Part shown: positions 43,170-51,228 of the stretch, in pieces
Position numbering within the stretch: position 1 is the first letter of the stretch
How the letters are laid out: each line of letters opens with the position of its first letter
Source of the DNA: Chloroflexota bacterium
GTDB lineage: Bacteria; Chloroflexota; UBA6077; FW602-bin22; JAMCVK01
DNA: 64,000 bases
Reading direction: 5' to 3'
Assembly: GCA_023475225.1 (NCBI GenBank)
Contig: JAMCVK010000050.1
Span: forward strand, 1-64,000
Program-made: the position numbers and the translations under genes
The notes under the pieces: generated by a model
Databases searched by the model: none
The model's input: the letters and a program-made list of their open reading frames with translations, nothing else
Told to the model about the DNA's origin: nothing

Positions 43170-44009
43170 CTACCCCCTTCGTAGCCGCGGGTTAAGGGCA
43201 ACGTTCACAGCATCACCCAGGAGATTAAAGCCTAACACCAAGAGGAAGATAGCGAGTCCTGAATAGATGGAGAGCCACCACGCAGAACGAGAGAACTGGC
43301 CTCGGTACAATATCTGTCCCCAGCTGACGTGATTGGGGTCCCCTAACCCTAAGAAGCTCAGGCTTGCCTCCACGATCACAGCCGAAGCCATCTGCAAGGT
43401 GGCATTGGCTACTACTGGGGGCAGGGCATTAGGGAAGATATGCCTTAAAAGAACACGCCAGCTCGCCGCTCCGTAGCTTAACGCCGCCAGGACATACCCT
43501 CGGGCCTTGATTTGAAGCACCTGGCCTCGCATGATACGGGCGTTGGCCGGCCACATGGTCAGGGCCACGATGACAATCGCGATCGAGATGTCGCTACCAA
43601 AAAGGGCTACCGCCAGAATGATCAGCATAAGTGAGGGGATCATAAGGAAAATCTCGGTGAGGCGGGAAACGACATCATCCACTAGTCCACCGAAGTACCC
43701 TGGAATGGCGCCTAGAAAGATGCCTACTAACCCAGATAATCCAGCCACACCAAGCCCGAACAGAAGCGAAACCCTGGTGCCCCATACGATCTGACTCAGG
43801 ACATCACGACCGAAAGGATCGGTGCCCAATAGGTGCTCGCGGCTAGGAGACACCAACCTTGCCGTGGTCAATTCGTATGGATCAGCAGGCGAGATGAAGG
43901 GAGCAGCCAGAGCTACAACCGTCCAGCCTAGCACCAGGGCAAGGCCCAGGACAGCAATCTTTTCCCTTCGCAGCGTGATCCATAACGCACCAAGGAATCT
44001 ACCGATCAT
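43170..44009 (-). CDS. ABC transporter permease, DppC/OppC type
   Basis: A 279-residue permease with about six segments, an N-terminal OppC-type segment followed by PYELTTARLVSPSREHLLGTDPFGRDVLSQ, the hallmark of DppC/OppC, and the EAA loop near ALSYGAASWRVLLRHIFPNA. It forms the channel with the DppB-like protein, which ends 22 bases upstream. No ATPase genes of the DppD/DppF type are in this operon, so they must be encoded elsewhere. Confidence 0.92.
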   Translation of the reverse strand: MIGRFLGALWITLRREKIAVLGLALVLGWTVVALAAPFISPADPYELTTARLVSPSREHLLGTDPFGRDVLSQIVWGTRVSLLFGLGVAGLSGLVGIFLGAIPGYFGGLVDDVVSRLTEIFLMIPSLMLIILAVALFGSDISIAIVIVALTMWPANARIMRGQVLQIKARGYVLAALSYGAASWRVLLRHIFPNALPPVVANATLQMASAVIVEASLSFLGLGDPNHVSWGQILYRGQFSRSAWWLSIYSGLAIFLLVLGFNLLGDAVNVALNPRLRRG

Positions 44010-44030
44010 ATGACCTCAATACTCGACTCA

Positions 44031-44993
44031 TTACCGATAGCTTACCCTGGGATCCAGCCACAGGTACGCAAGGTCTGTAAGCAGACTGGCCAAAAGCACA
44101 GATATAGAGACCACGACGTATACACCCATCAGTATAGGGTAATCTCGGGACAGGATGCCATTGTACATCAGGGTCCCCATGCCCGGCCAACCGAATACTG
44201 TTTCCACCAGTACGGTACCAGCAACGACGAACCCTAGCTGAAGACCGGCAAGGGATGTTGTAGGAATTATGGCGTTCCGCAGCACGTGGCGGTAGAACAC
44301 CTGTCTTTCGCTAAGGCCCTTGGAACGGGCTACAGCTACATACTCCTCATGCAAAACATCGATAGCACTGGTGCGGGTAACCCTATAATATGGGGGCCAA
44401 TAGGCAAGGATCAGGGTTGTAAGGGGCATGATGAGATGGTGGAGAACATCCATCACGTAGGCAAAGCCCTTGTAAGTTTGGCCAATGCTCACCATCCCAG
44501 ATGTGGGTACCCAATGTAACCTCAGCCCAAATAGCAGGATCAAGAGGAGACCAAGCCAGAAGACGGGGACGGAGTAAACGGCAGAGGATAAGGCCGTCAG
44601 GAAGCGATCCACATTGCTGCCATATCTCTGGGCGGCATAGGTGCCAAGGACGATACCAACAACGATAGCCCCGATTTGGCTGCTGAGCACTAAGAGGATC
44701 GTCGCTGGCAGTCGGGAGAGGATGAGCTCGGCCACTGGCCGGTCGTGGCTCAAAGAGCGCCCCAGGTCTCCCTCAGCTAGACAGCTGAGATATCGCCAGA
44801 GCTGCACCGTGAGCGGCTGGTCAAGCCCATACTTTTGCCGCACGGCCACTATATAATCGAGCTTGGCGTCTTCACCGGCCATAATCACCGCTGGATCACC
44901 GGGTGCAGTGTGGATGATCAGGAAGTTAATCAGCACGATCATCAACACCACTGGAACGAATTCCAGCAGACGGCGCAAAATGTAGCTAGTCAC
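44031..44993 (-). CDS. ABC transporter permease, DppB/OppB type
   Basis: A 320-residue permease beginning TSYILRRLLEFVPVVLMIVLINFLIIHTAPGDPA, the DppB/OppB signature, with six segments and the EAA loop near RSKGLSERQVFYRHVLRNA. It lies downstream of the binding-protein gene, with a strong hairpin in the gap, and is followed by the DppC-like gene. Confidence 0.92.
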   Translation of the reverse strand: MTSYILRRLLEFVPVVLMIVLINFLIIHTAPGDPAVIMAGEDAKLDYIVAVRQKYGLDQPLTVQLWRYLSCLAEGDLGRSLSHDRPVAELILSRLPATILLVLSSQIGAIVVGIVLGTYAAQRYGSNVDRFLTALSSAVYSVPVFWLGLLLILLFGLRLHWVPTSGMVSIGQTYKGFAYVMDVLHHLIMPLTTLILAYWPPYYRVTRTSAIDVLHEEYVAVARSKGLSERQVFYRHVLRNAIIPTTSLAGLQLGFVVAGTVLVETVFGWPGMGTLMYNGILSRDYPILMGVYVVVSISVLLASLLTDLAYLWLDPRVSYR

Positions 44994-45027
44994 TTTTTAT
45001 TATGAATAGCCTTTGAGCCAAGGCGTA

Positions 45028-45058
45028 GCTTGGTGCAATGTGGGCCATTGCACCAAGC
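45028..45058 (-). promoter_or_regulatory. 13-bp perfect hairpin between binding-protein and permease genes
   Basis: GCTTGGTGCAATG (45028-45040) pairs perfectly with 45046-45058 over a five-base loop, in the 101-base gap between the binding-protein stop (45095) and the DppB start. On the minus strand it is not directly followed by a T-run. It is the same design as the hairpin at 37135-37175 in the other ABC operon, suggesting differential expression of the binding protein. Confidence 0.6.
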
Positions 45059-45094
45059 CAACAATCACTGCGGCCCCAGGCAGTGCCTGATGGT

Positions 45095-46783
45095 CTATCG
45101 CTTCGCCATGTGCACAGCGCTGAGGTCGTTGTACTTGAGTCCTTTCTTCAGGCCATCGGGCTCCATCCAGAGACCTTGGCAGTTACTGCGCAGCAGATAG
45201 ACAAAGGAGAACTCGACCATGTTGACCCGAGGCACATCATCGATGATGATCTGCTGAATTTGAAAGTAGGCCTCCTTTCGCTCAGCCTGCGTCTTCGCCT
45301 CGCGTCCTCTCTTGAACAGATCGTCTACCTGTTTGTTGCTGTATCTCATAGCGTTGCGGAAGCCGCCTGTCCCCACATAGTGCACCCACTCGCTGGGATC
45401 GGGCCCCTGGTATCCCCCGGAGAGCGTGAGCTGGAACTCATAGCGTTTCAACACCTTTTCGGTATAGGCGCCGAACTCCAGGGTTTCTACCTTGGCCTCG
45501 ACACCAATCTTCTTAAGCTGTGCCTGGATTACTGTGGCCACATTGTCTAGTCCATTGGCCAACGGAGCCACCAGGCTGACGCGCATACGCACGCCGTCAG
45601 CGCCTCTGGGGAACCCGGCCTTGTCGAGCAACTCCTCAGCCCTCTTTGGGTCAACCGATGGTTGCTTGGCAGCTGTGTTGAATGCCCAAGTGATAGACGG
45701 TAGATAGGCGTAGCTGGCCGCCTTATAATAGCTGCCATAGGCCTTTTGACTGACATCTTCACGATCCACAGCGTAGGCGATAGCTAGGCGGGCATCCTTC
45801 TTATTGAACGGCTCAGTGGTGACATTGAAACCCAGCCAGAAGAGGATGGGCACGGGCCAGGAGATGATGCGGATGTTGGGGTCCTTCGCCAAGCGCGGCC
45901 CCTCAGTGAGCGTTTCGAGCGTGGTGAGATGAATCTCACCCGCCTCCAAGGCGGCCAACCCTGTGGGGTAGTGGGGGATGAGACGGTACACGACCCTGTC
46001 TAGATAGGGTCGCCCCTTCCAGTAGTCTTTGCTCGCCTCTACAGTGATACTGGAGCCTTTCTGCCACTCGACGAACCTGAAGGGCCCTGTTCCTACGGGC
46101 TTGTTATAGTAGGGGTTATTCGGGGGGTCGGTATTCTCGTACAGGTGTTTGGGCAGGATCATGAAGGACCAGATGTGTGCCAGGTCGGCAAGAAAGGTGG
46201 CATCGGGGTTCTTGAGGGTAAAGACGACGGTGTTGTCATCAGGGGTTGCCACGCTGGCCACGTTCGCCACTCGGGATGCGGTAGCTGCACCCTTCGTCTG
46301 TTGGATTGATTCTACGGTCCACTTGACATCGGCAGACGAGAATTTCTGGCCATCATGCCATTTAACATTCTTGGCCAGGGAGAAGGTGTAGGTCTTCCCG
46401 TCAGGGGAAACATCCCATTTCTCGGCGAGATCGGGGACAATCTCCCAATTACCATTGTAGGCGACCAGCCGATTGAAGACTACAGAGGCTACGTAGAACA
46501 TCCAGGCATCGAAGACATAGTTCGGGGTGAGAACTCTTGGTTCGGTCAGGAACTGCTCCACCAGGGTGCCCCCAATTGCTGGGCCAGGGACAGGGCTAGG
46601 AGTCGGCGGTACGCGGGTGGCCGTTGGCGTCGGTGTCACTGCGACCGGCGATGGGATACAAGCTGAGAGGAGGGCTGCTATGCTAGATGCGGAGAGCCCC
46701 ATGGCTGTAGCTCGCACGATGAACTCTCGGCGGCTTATCTTCCCTGAGGTGAACAAACTTTGTAACCTATCGACTTCCTCCAT
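45095..46783 (-). CDS. ABC transporter substrate-binding protein, family 5 (Tat-type lipoprotein signal)
   Basis: The 562-residue protein is an SBP_bac_5 (oligopeptide/dipeptide/opine) binding protein: WDVSPDGKTYTFSLAKNVKWHDGQKFSSADV and the long C-lobe. The N-terminus has twin arginines R18-R19 in SRREFI, a hydrophobic stretch and a lipobox ending at C42, so it is probably exported by Tat and lipidated. A Thr/Pro linker follows. It leads the five-gene operon SBP-DppB-DppC-cupin-SDR. The substrate is not evident; the tail genes favour a carbohydrate or opine-like compound over plain peptides. Confidence 0.9.
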   Translation of the reverse strand: MEEVDRLQSLFTSGKISRREFIVRATAMGLSASSIAALLSACIPSPVAVTPTPTATRVPPTPSPVPGPAIGGTLVEQFLTEPRVLTPNYVFDAWMFYVASVVFNRLVAYNGNWEIVPDLAEKWDVSPDGKTYTFSLAKNVKWHDGQKFSSADVKWTVESIQQTKGAATASRVANVASVATPDDNTVVFTLKNPDATFLADLAHIWSFMILPKHLYENTDPPNNPYYNKPVGTGPFRFVEWQKGSSITVEASKDYWKGRPYLDRVVYRLIPHYPTGLAALEAGEIHLTTLETLTEGPRLAKDPNIRIISWPVPILFWLGFNVTTEPFNKKDARLAIAYAVDREDVSQKAYGSYYKAASYAYLPSITWAFNTAAKQPSVDPKRAEELLDKAGFPRGADGVRMRVSLVAPLANGLDNVATVIQAQLKKIGVEAKVETLEFGAYTEKVLKRYEFQLTLSGGYQGPDPSEWVHYVGTGGFRNAMRYSNKQVDDLFKRGREAKTQAERKEAYFQIQQIIIDDVPRVNMVEFSFVYLLRSNCQGLWMEPDGLKKGLKYNDLSAVHMAKR

Positions 46784-46902
46784 TGTTCTTACTCCTCTTC
46801 TTTGGGCCGATTGAAAAACCGACTCTTAGGCTGATAGGCTGACTATCTCTATACGATACGCGCTGTCATCACCTCCTTTATGTGCTACTTCCTGGGCCTC
46901 GT

Positions 46903-47076
46903 CTAGAGAGTCCCATGCATGAACCGATGCCCACCGGAGAGGAACATGACCATGACCGGAGCAAATACAAAGACGGTGGCTGCCTTGACTACATCCCACT
47001 CGGCGCCCTCCCTACTGGCCTGAGTACCACCAGCCCAACGGGCACGGTAGGCATCGGCCAGGGAATTGGCTCTCAT
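46903..47076 (-). pseudogene. C-terminal remnant of a sugar ABC permease (MalG-like)
   Basis: A 57-codon minus-strand frame with strong coding-type codon choice (GCC, GTC, CTC, GAG) ends at TAG 46905-46903. Its end, EWDVVKAATVFVFAPVMVMF followed by LSGGHRFMHGTL, fits the last membrane helix and tail of CUT1 sugar permeases (A-A-x-V...P...F...R-x-F-x-x-G). The rest of the permease is absent, and a TGA precedes the visible part in frame. I read it as the scar of a sugar transporter displaced by the present oligopeptide-type operon, now part of its leader. A functional small protein cannot be excluded. Confidence 0.45.
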
Positions 47077-47142
47077 CTGCGACCGGACATAGCCATGTCA
47101 TCCGTTTACCACGCCCTCTCGTATCTGGAAATTCCATCCTTT

Positions 47143-47179
47143 ATTATATCATTATATCCTAAATATCTCCACATGTCAA
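47143..47179 (-). promoter_or_regulatory. strong promoter of the oligopeptide-type ABC operon
   Basis: Minus-strand TTGACA (47179-47174) and TATAAT (47156-47151) with 17-base spacing, both perfect consensus; a second TATAAT lies at 47148-47143. The transcript has a leader of about 360 bases to the binding-protein start, containing the permease remnant and an orphan SD (AAAGGAGGTG, about 46881-46872) with no matching gene. Confidence 0.65.
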
Positions 47180-47365
47180 AAACCGTTGTGAGAGCGTTGA
47201 ACGACATTGAGCACGTACACCTCTCTTCTCATTACGTAGCTCATTTCGGACTCAAATAAGGCAGTGTTCGCCGTATTTAGCCCATTTCTAGGGCTTTCTC
47301 ACCTTGTAGTTGCCTCCAGACCCCTTGTTTAGCCCATCTTTCCGCCTCCTTGTTCCTTTTGGACA

Positions 47366-47399
47366 CAGGTAGGGGCGACCGGCCGGTCGCCCCTACCTG
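47366..47399. repeat. 34-bp perfect palindrome
   Basis: CAGGTAGGGGCGACCGG and its exact reverse complement abut with no spacer. GC-rich palindromes with GTAGGGGCGACCGG arms are common dispersed repeats in environmental bacterial genomes (REP-like). It sits in the gene-free stretch 47180-47525, between divergent promoters, where nothing else is evident. Confidence 0.7.
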
Positions 47400-47525
47400 G
47401 CTACACCACAAATCACCCCACGGAACCCTATCCCACTCAACAACCGCACCATCTCGAAGAGTCTTCGACCGCTTCAAATTCAGCACCATCACCGTAAAAA
47501 GGCTCTGTCGAACGAAAACAATATC

Positions 47526-47554
47526 TTGCTAATAATCTTCTCTCGTTGTATACT
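47526..47554 (+). promoter_or_regulatory. promoter of the lipoprotein gene
   Basis: TTGCTA (47526-47531) and TATACT (47549-47554) with 17-base spacing, about 40 bases before the lipoprotein ATG, which has GGGAGG upstream. Confidence 0.55.
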
Positions 47555-47593
47555 GTGCCAAACCCCAGTGGCTAAAACGGCAGGGAGGTCTGG

Positions 47594-48340
47594 ATGAATA
47601 ATATTAAGTTAGCCGTGATTCTTATCTTTCTCTTGGGGTTGCTTACCGCCTGTTTCCAAACCTCCACTGTTACTCCAACTCCCACCATGCCGGTCCCCTC
47701 TCCTACCAAAAATGAGGCCAAAAGGATGGAAGCGATCAAACTGCTGGAAACAGCTCTGAGTAAGATGGATAAAGCCGCCAGCTATCGCTTCACCATCTCC
47801 GCCACCCACCACTATACTTACGAAGGACGTCCTAGCGAATGGAAATATGAGGGGCAGGGAGCCATCATCTGGCCGAATAGGTTCCAATGGACACTATCTG
47901 GCCAGGCTGATGTGCTCAAGACTGTCACCAGCGTCGATGGTAAGACCTTCTGCGCCGACTCCCGTGGCGAGCGTCGGGACTGCACTTTGGCTTGGGGTGG
48001 GATCGGACCGGGCAGTTCCCCTTATACCCTTATTGTCTACCTGCGAAATTTCGGTACTGTCTCTGATCTCGGCGTACAGGTGTTGGGGGGTACAGAGCAT
48101 CAGCACCTCGCCTTCTCTCCTGTCTTGGCCAAGGTAGCCGCCGTCGATGCTACACATGCCAGGGACATGGCCAAAGTGATTGCCGTCGATGGTGAAGTTT
48201 GGATCGACAAGATAACAGAGCTTCCACGTCAAGAAAGAGTGATCGTCAAGTATAAATCACCTACTGGTCAGGAAGAGACAGCCGATACCACCCTCACCTT
48301 TCTTGATTACGGCAAGCCCATCGAGATCAAACTACCGTAG
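47594..48340 (+). CDS. lipoprotein, LppX/LprG-like fold suspected
   Basis: A 248-residue lipoprotein: signal with lipobox LLTAC (C20), a Thr/Pro tether, then one domain with ALSKMDKAASYRFTISATHHY, repeated beta strands (GQGAIIWPNRFQWTLSGQ, DGKTFCADSRGERRDC) and a late DGEVWIDKITELPRQERV segment. This strand pattern recalls the LppX/LprG/LolA-like lipid-carrying proteins, but identity is not certain. It is followed 12 bases later by the Asd-like gene. Confidence 0.7.
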   Translation: MNNIKLAVILIFLLGLLTACFQTSTVTPTPTMPVPSPTKNEAKRMEAIKLLETALSKMDKAASYRFTISATHHYTYEGRPSEWKYEGQGAIIWPNRFQWTLSGQADVLKTVTSVDGKTFCADSRGERRDCTLAWGGIGPGSSPYTLIVYLRNFGTVSDLGVQVLGGTEHQHLAFSPVLAKVAAVDATHARDMAKVIAVDGEVWIDKITELPRQERVIVKYKSPTGQEETADTTLTFLDYGKPIEIKLP

Positions 48341-48352
48341 GAGAGCGACGGT

Positions 48353-49429
48353 TTGCGGAATTATAATGTGGCCATAGTTGGCGCCACTAGACTTGCTGGG
48401 CAGGAGTTGCTTAAGGTCCTCAGGCAACGTCACTTCCCCTTTCGAGAGCTTCGTCTATTCTCCACTAATCAAGTGACGGAGAGGCGAATCGTGCCCCGGC
48501 CAGGGGAGCCGGAAATAGAGGAATTAGATTCTCATTCCTTCCGAGGCATCGACATCACCTTCTTCTGTACGGAAGCAGACAGCAGTGCCGCTCTAGCCCC
48601 TATTGCTGTCCGCTCTGGGGCGACAGTCATCGATAGCAGCTATGCCTTCCGGATGACGTCGACCGTGCCTTTAGTGGTGCCTGAGGTCAACCTGGAGGAC
48701 CTGCAAGGACATGCCGGACTCATCGCCAATCCCAGCCCTTTGACCGTACAATTGGTTATGGCCTTATATCCTCTCCATAAAGTTAACCCACTCAAACGGG
48801 TAATCGTCGCTGCCTGCGAATCTGTCTCCGCTGCTGGTGCCGTGGCTGTCGAAGAGCTCAGTACCCAAACTAATCTCATCCTGGAAGGGCGACCGGTCAT
48901 TCCCCATGTCTTTCCCCATCAGATCGCCTTCAACCTCTTACCAGAGGTGGACGTCTTCTTGGATAATGGTTATTCACGTGAAGAATGGAGTGTTATCCAG
49001 GAGATGAAGCGAATCATGCATGCTCCGGATTTGGCCGTCTCGGCCACCGCTGTACGGGTACCGGTCTACGTTGGACACTCCGCTGTTCTGCACATCGAGC
49101 TGAGCCACGAACTGGAACCTGACGAGGTTACGGCTATCCTGACAGAAGCCCCCGGTATCCGCATCATGGATGATCCGGCCGTCAGCCTCTACCCGCAACC
49201 CTGGTCGGTGGCTGGACAGGATGAGGTTTGCGCCGGGCGCTTACGGCAGGATGTTTCCCATCCTCATGGGATCATCCTCTGGGTTGTAGCTGATAACCTG
49301 CGGAGAGGGATCGGACTGAACGCTGTCCAAATCGCTGAGGCGCTGATTGAGCGTGGCTGGCTTCGGCGTCAGCCTCCACCGTACAGTACCGATCAAACGT
49401 TAGGGCAACTTGCTCACGAATCCAGCTAG
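48353..49429 (+). CDS. aspartate-semialdehyde dehydrogenase homologue lacking the catalytic cysteine
   Basis: The 358-residue protein (TTG start) has the ASADH architecture: dinucleotide-binding VAIVGATRLAGQELL, FFCTEADSSAALAP, VIDSSYAFRM, VVPEVN, then ACESVSAAGAVAVEEL, HQIAFNLLPEVDVFLDNGYSREEW and VRVPVYVGHSAVLHIEL. At the place of the invariant NPNCST motif it reads NPSPLT; Cys is replaced by Pro129 (codon 48737-48739). It therefore cannot form the thioacyl intermediate. This recalls USG-1-type ASADH relatives. Its 3' end overlaps the convergent deacetylase gene by 30 bases. A true Asd must be elsewhere, since hom and thrC are present in the window. Confidence 0.85.
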   Translation: MRNYNVAIVGATRLAGQELLKVLRQRHFPFRELRLFSTNQVTERRIVPRPGEPEIEELDSHSFRGIDITFFCTEADSSAALAPIAVRSGATVIDSSYAFRMTSTVPLVVPEVNLEDLQGHAGLIANPSPLTVQLVMALYPLHKVNPLKRVIVAACESVSAAGAVAVEELSTQTNLILEGRPVIPHVFPHQIAFNLLPEVDVFLDNGYSREEWSVIQEMKRIMHAPDLAVSATAVRVPVYVGHSAVLHIELSHELEPDEVTAILTEAPGIRIMDDPAVSLYPQPWSVAGQDEVCAGRLRQDVSHPHGIILWVVADNLRRGIGLNAVQIAEALIERGWLRRQPPPYSTDQTLGQLAHESS

Positions 49430-50437
49430 AGAATCCTTCCCACTAACCCGTACCCGCCGCAAGGCATAAACCTGAGGGAAGGAATGATTGAAACCAAAGA
49501 GGGTTGAGACAGCCCCTCGATAACCGTTGGCTTGCAAGATGGTTATCGCCCGTTGGTTGAAGCGGCCGGAGGGATAAGCCAGGAGCCTGACTGGCTTTCC
49601 CACCTCTCGTTCGATAGCTGCCTTCGATTCCTTGACCTCGCGCTGGATAACGGTGTCTGAGGCGACGGCCAGATCGGGATGGGTGACGCTGTGCGACTCT
49701 ATGGACATACCTCCTTGACTCATCTCTCTTATCTCTGTCCAAGACATATACCCCTTATGCCCCACCAGACCGCTGATGATGAAGAAGGTTCCCACGAAAC
49801 CATATTTGCGTAAAAGGGGATAGGCGTGGGTGTAATTGTCTTTATAGCCGTCATCGAAAGTCAAGATGATCGGTTTTGGGGGGAGCGGGATAGCCAACTC
49901 AAGATGGGCGATTAATTGATCCAGATAGATGGAATGATAGCCATGTTCAGCCAGATAGCGTAGCTGGGCTTCGAAAGTGGCTGGGTGGACGGAGAGCTCA
50001 AAGCGATAAGCCTCGGCCGGATCGGCTTCTGCAATATGATGATACATCAAGATGGGTACGGCTACACCCGTTTTAGCTGGCTGGTGAGGGGCCGCCTCCG
50101 GATTGATCCTCAGCGGAGAAGCAGCTGGAGGGGTAGCCAGCGCTGTTGGCGTAGCGGTGGGGGTGGCCATCACTGCCGATGTAGCGGTGGGAATTGGAGT
50201 AATGGCTATCGTAGCCGTGGGGCTAAGCACTGCGGGAGGACTAACGGTGGGAGTGATCATCGCTGTAGGGGGAGGCGTTAGGGGTGGTGAGGAGATCACT
50301 GTCGGATACACCCTTTCCGTCTTAAGTGTAGCTCTGCCCCACTGGTCAGTGGTCTTCTGCGGGCCCGGTCCCAGACAGGCGCTGCTACTTAACAGAAGTA
50401 AGATGAGAAGATAAACGAGGCGCTGTTTTGATCTCAT
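49400..50437 (-). CDS. polysaccharide deacetylase (NodB domain) lipoprotein
   Basis: A 345-residue lipoprotein with lipobox SSAC (C21), a Thr/Pro/Ala-rich low-complexity linker (about 45-110) and a CE4/NodB domain (about 125-345). Motifs: VPILMYHHI, LTFDDGYKDNYTHAYPLLRKYG (catalytic Asp and first metal Asp), SHSVTHPDLA (metal His pair) and LLAYPSGRFNQRAI. It would remove acetyl groups from surface polysaccharide or peptidoglycan. It overlaps yqeC by four bases. Confidence 0.9.
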   Translation of the reverse strand: MRSKQRLVYLLILLLLSSSACLGPGPQKTTDQWGRATLKTERVYPTVISSPPLTPPPTAMITPTVSPPAVLSPTATIAITPIPTATSAVMATPTATPTALATPPAASPLRINPEAAPHQPAKTGVAVPILMYHHIAEADPAEAYRFELSVHPATFEAQLRYLAEHGYHSIYLDQLIAHLELAIPLPPKPIILTFDDGYKDNYTHAYPLLRKYGFVGTFFIISGLVGHKGYMSWTEIREMSQGGMSIESHSVTHPDLAVASDTVIQREVKESKAAIEREVGKPVRLLAYPSGRFNQRAITILQANGYRGAVSTLFGFNHSFPQVYALRRVRVSGKDSLAGFVSKLP

Positions 50438-51213
50438 TTGTAGCTGGACAACACTACCTCGATGGGGGCTAGTCCCCTGGCTGAGCCAAAGACAACCCGC
50501 TCAGCCAGGCCGCTCTCCAGGACGAGGGCAGCCACTTGCCTGGCGATGGTACAGCTACCCTCGTCCTCGACCATGTTGATGAACGGGACGTATCTCGACC
50601 CGGGTGGTAATCCCTTTGCCCCTCCCTCCATATGTATAATAAGCTTAGCCACAGCCTCCGCGCTGAGGATGCATCCCGAAGAAAGACCGGTCACGGCCAT
50701 CACCTGCTCCAGACGATGAGCCACTTGCGGGGTAAGGGGTTTCCCTATCGCTCCTACCGCCACAACGAAGACGACCAGACCGCTGCAAGGGGGAATCACC
50801 GGTTCATAAGCAGCTGGGGCCTTAATCAAGTGCCCCGCTGCCCCATCGGCCTCGACCAGCACGTTCGATACCTCAGGCAAAGCGGCGATCTCGGCGATCA
50901 AGGAGGGATCCAGTGACTGCAACTTGCGCCGTTGTCCCTCTGAGCGGTAGCCAGTGGCTACCGTGAGTGAGTGATAGCGTCTCAGACCTTCCCGAATCAG
51001 GCGAAGCATCTCCTCAGGCCGCTCAGCCAGAAGCAGATAATCTGACTCCTCAAGGGTCGGCTCATAGATAGCCGTTGTCGTAGTGGTGATTACCCTCTTG
51101 CCTTGTTCAACTAACTCCCTGGCTAGCCGAAACATCACCGTCGTCTTGCCACCGGCGCCGGTGAAGGAGATCACTTCCCCATCGCTTACGTTAAGAGCAC
51201 TGACTAGCGACAT
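50434..51213 (-). CDS. yqeC: YqeC family protein, selenium-dependent hydroxylase accessory
   Basis: The 259-residue protein begins with a P-loop ISFTGAGGKTTVMFRLA and contains VITTTTTAIY, NVLVEADGAAGHLIKAPAAYEPVIP and AVGAIGKPL, all characteristic of YqeC, a family that by genome context accompanies selenium-dependent molybdenum hydroxylases. It is 15 bases downstream of the SsnA-like gene, which belongs to the same trait. Their role in building the labile Se-Mo centre is inferred from phylogenetic profiles, not chemistry. Confidence 0.85.
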   Translation of the reverse strand: MSLVSALNVSDGEVISFTGAGGKTTVMFRLARELVEQGKRVITTTTTAIYEPTLEESDYLLLAERPEEMLRLIREGLRRYHSLTVATGYRSEGQRRKLQSLDPSLIAEIAALPEVSNVLVEADGAAGHLIKAPAAYEPVIPPCSGLVVFVVAVGAIGKPLTPQVAHRLEQVMAVTGLSSGCILSAEAVAKLIIHMEGGAKGLPPGSRYVPFINMVEDEGSCTIARQVAALVLESGLAERVVFGSARGLAPIEVVLSSYK

Positions 51214-51228
51214 CGGCAGATGGGGTAG

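Noticed and set aside
46882-47259. Plus-strand 125-codon frame before the lipoprotein gene
   Set aside because: It is antisense to the permease remnant and the operon leader; codon use is poor.
47277-47492. Minus-strand 71-codon frame
   Set aside because: It runs through the 34-bp palindrome and has no family resemblance; probably chance.
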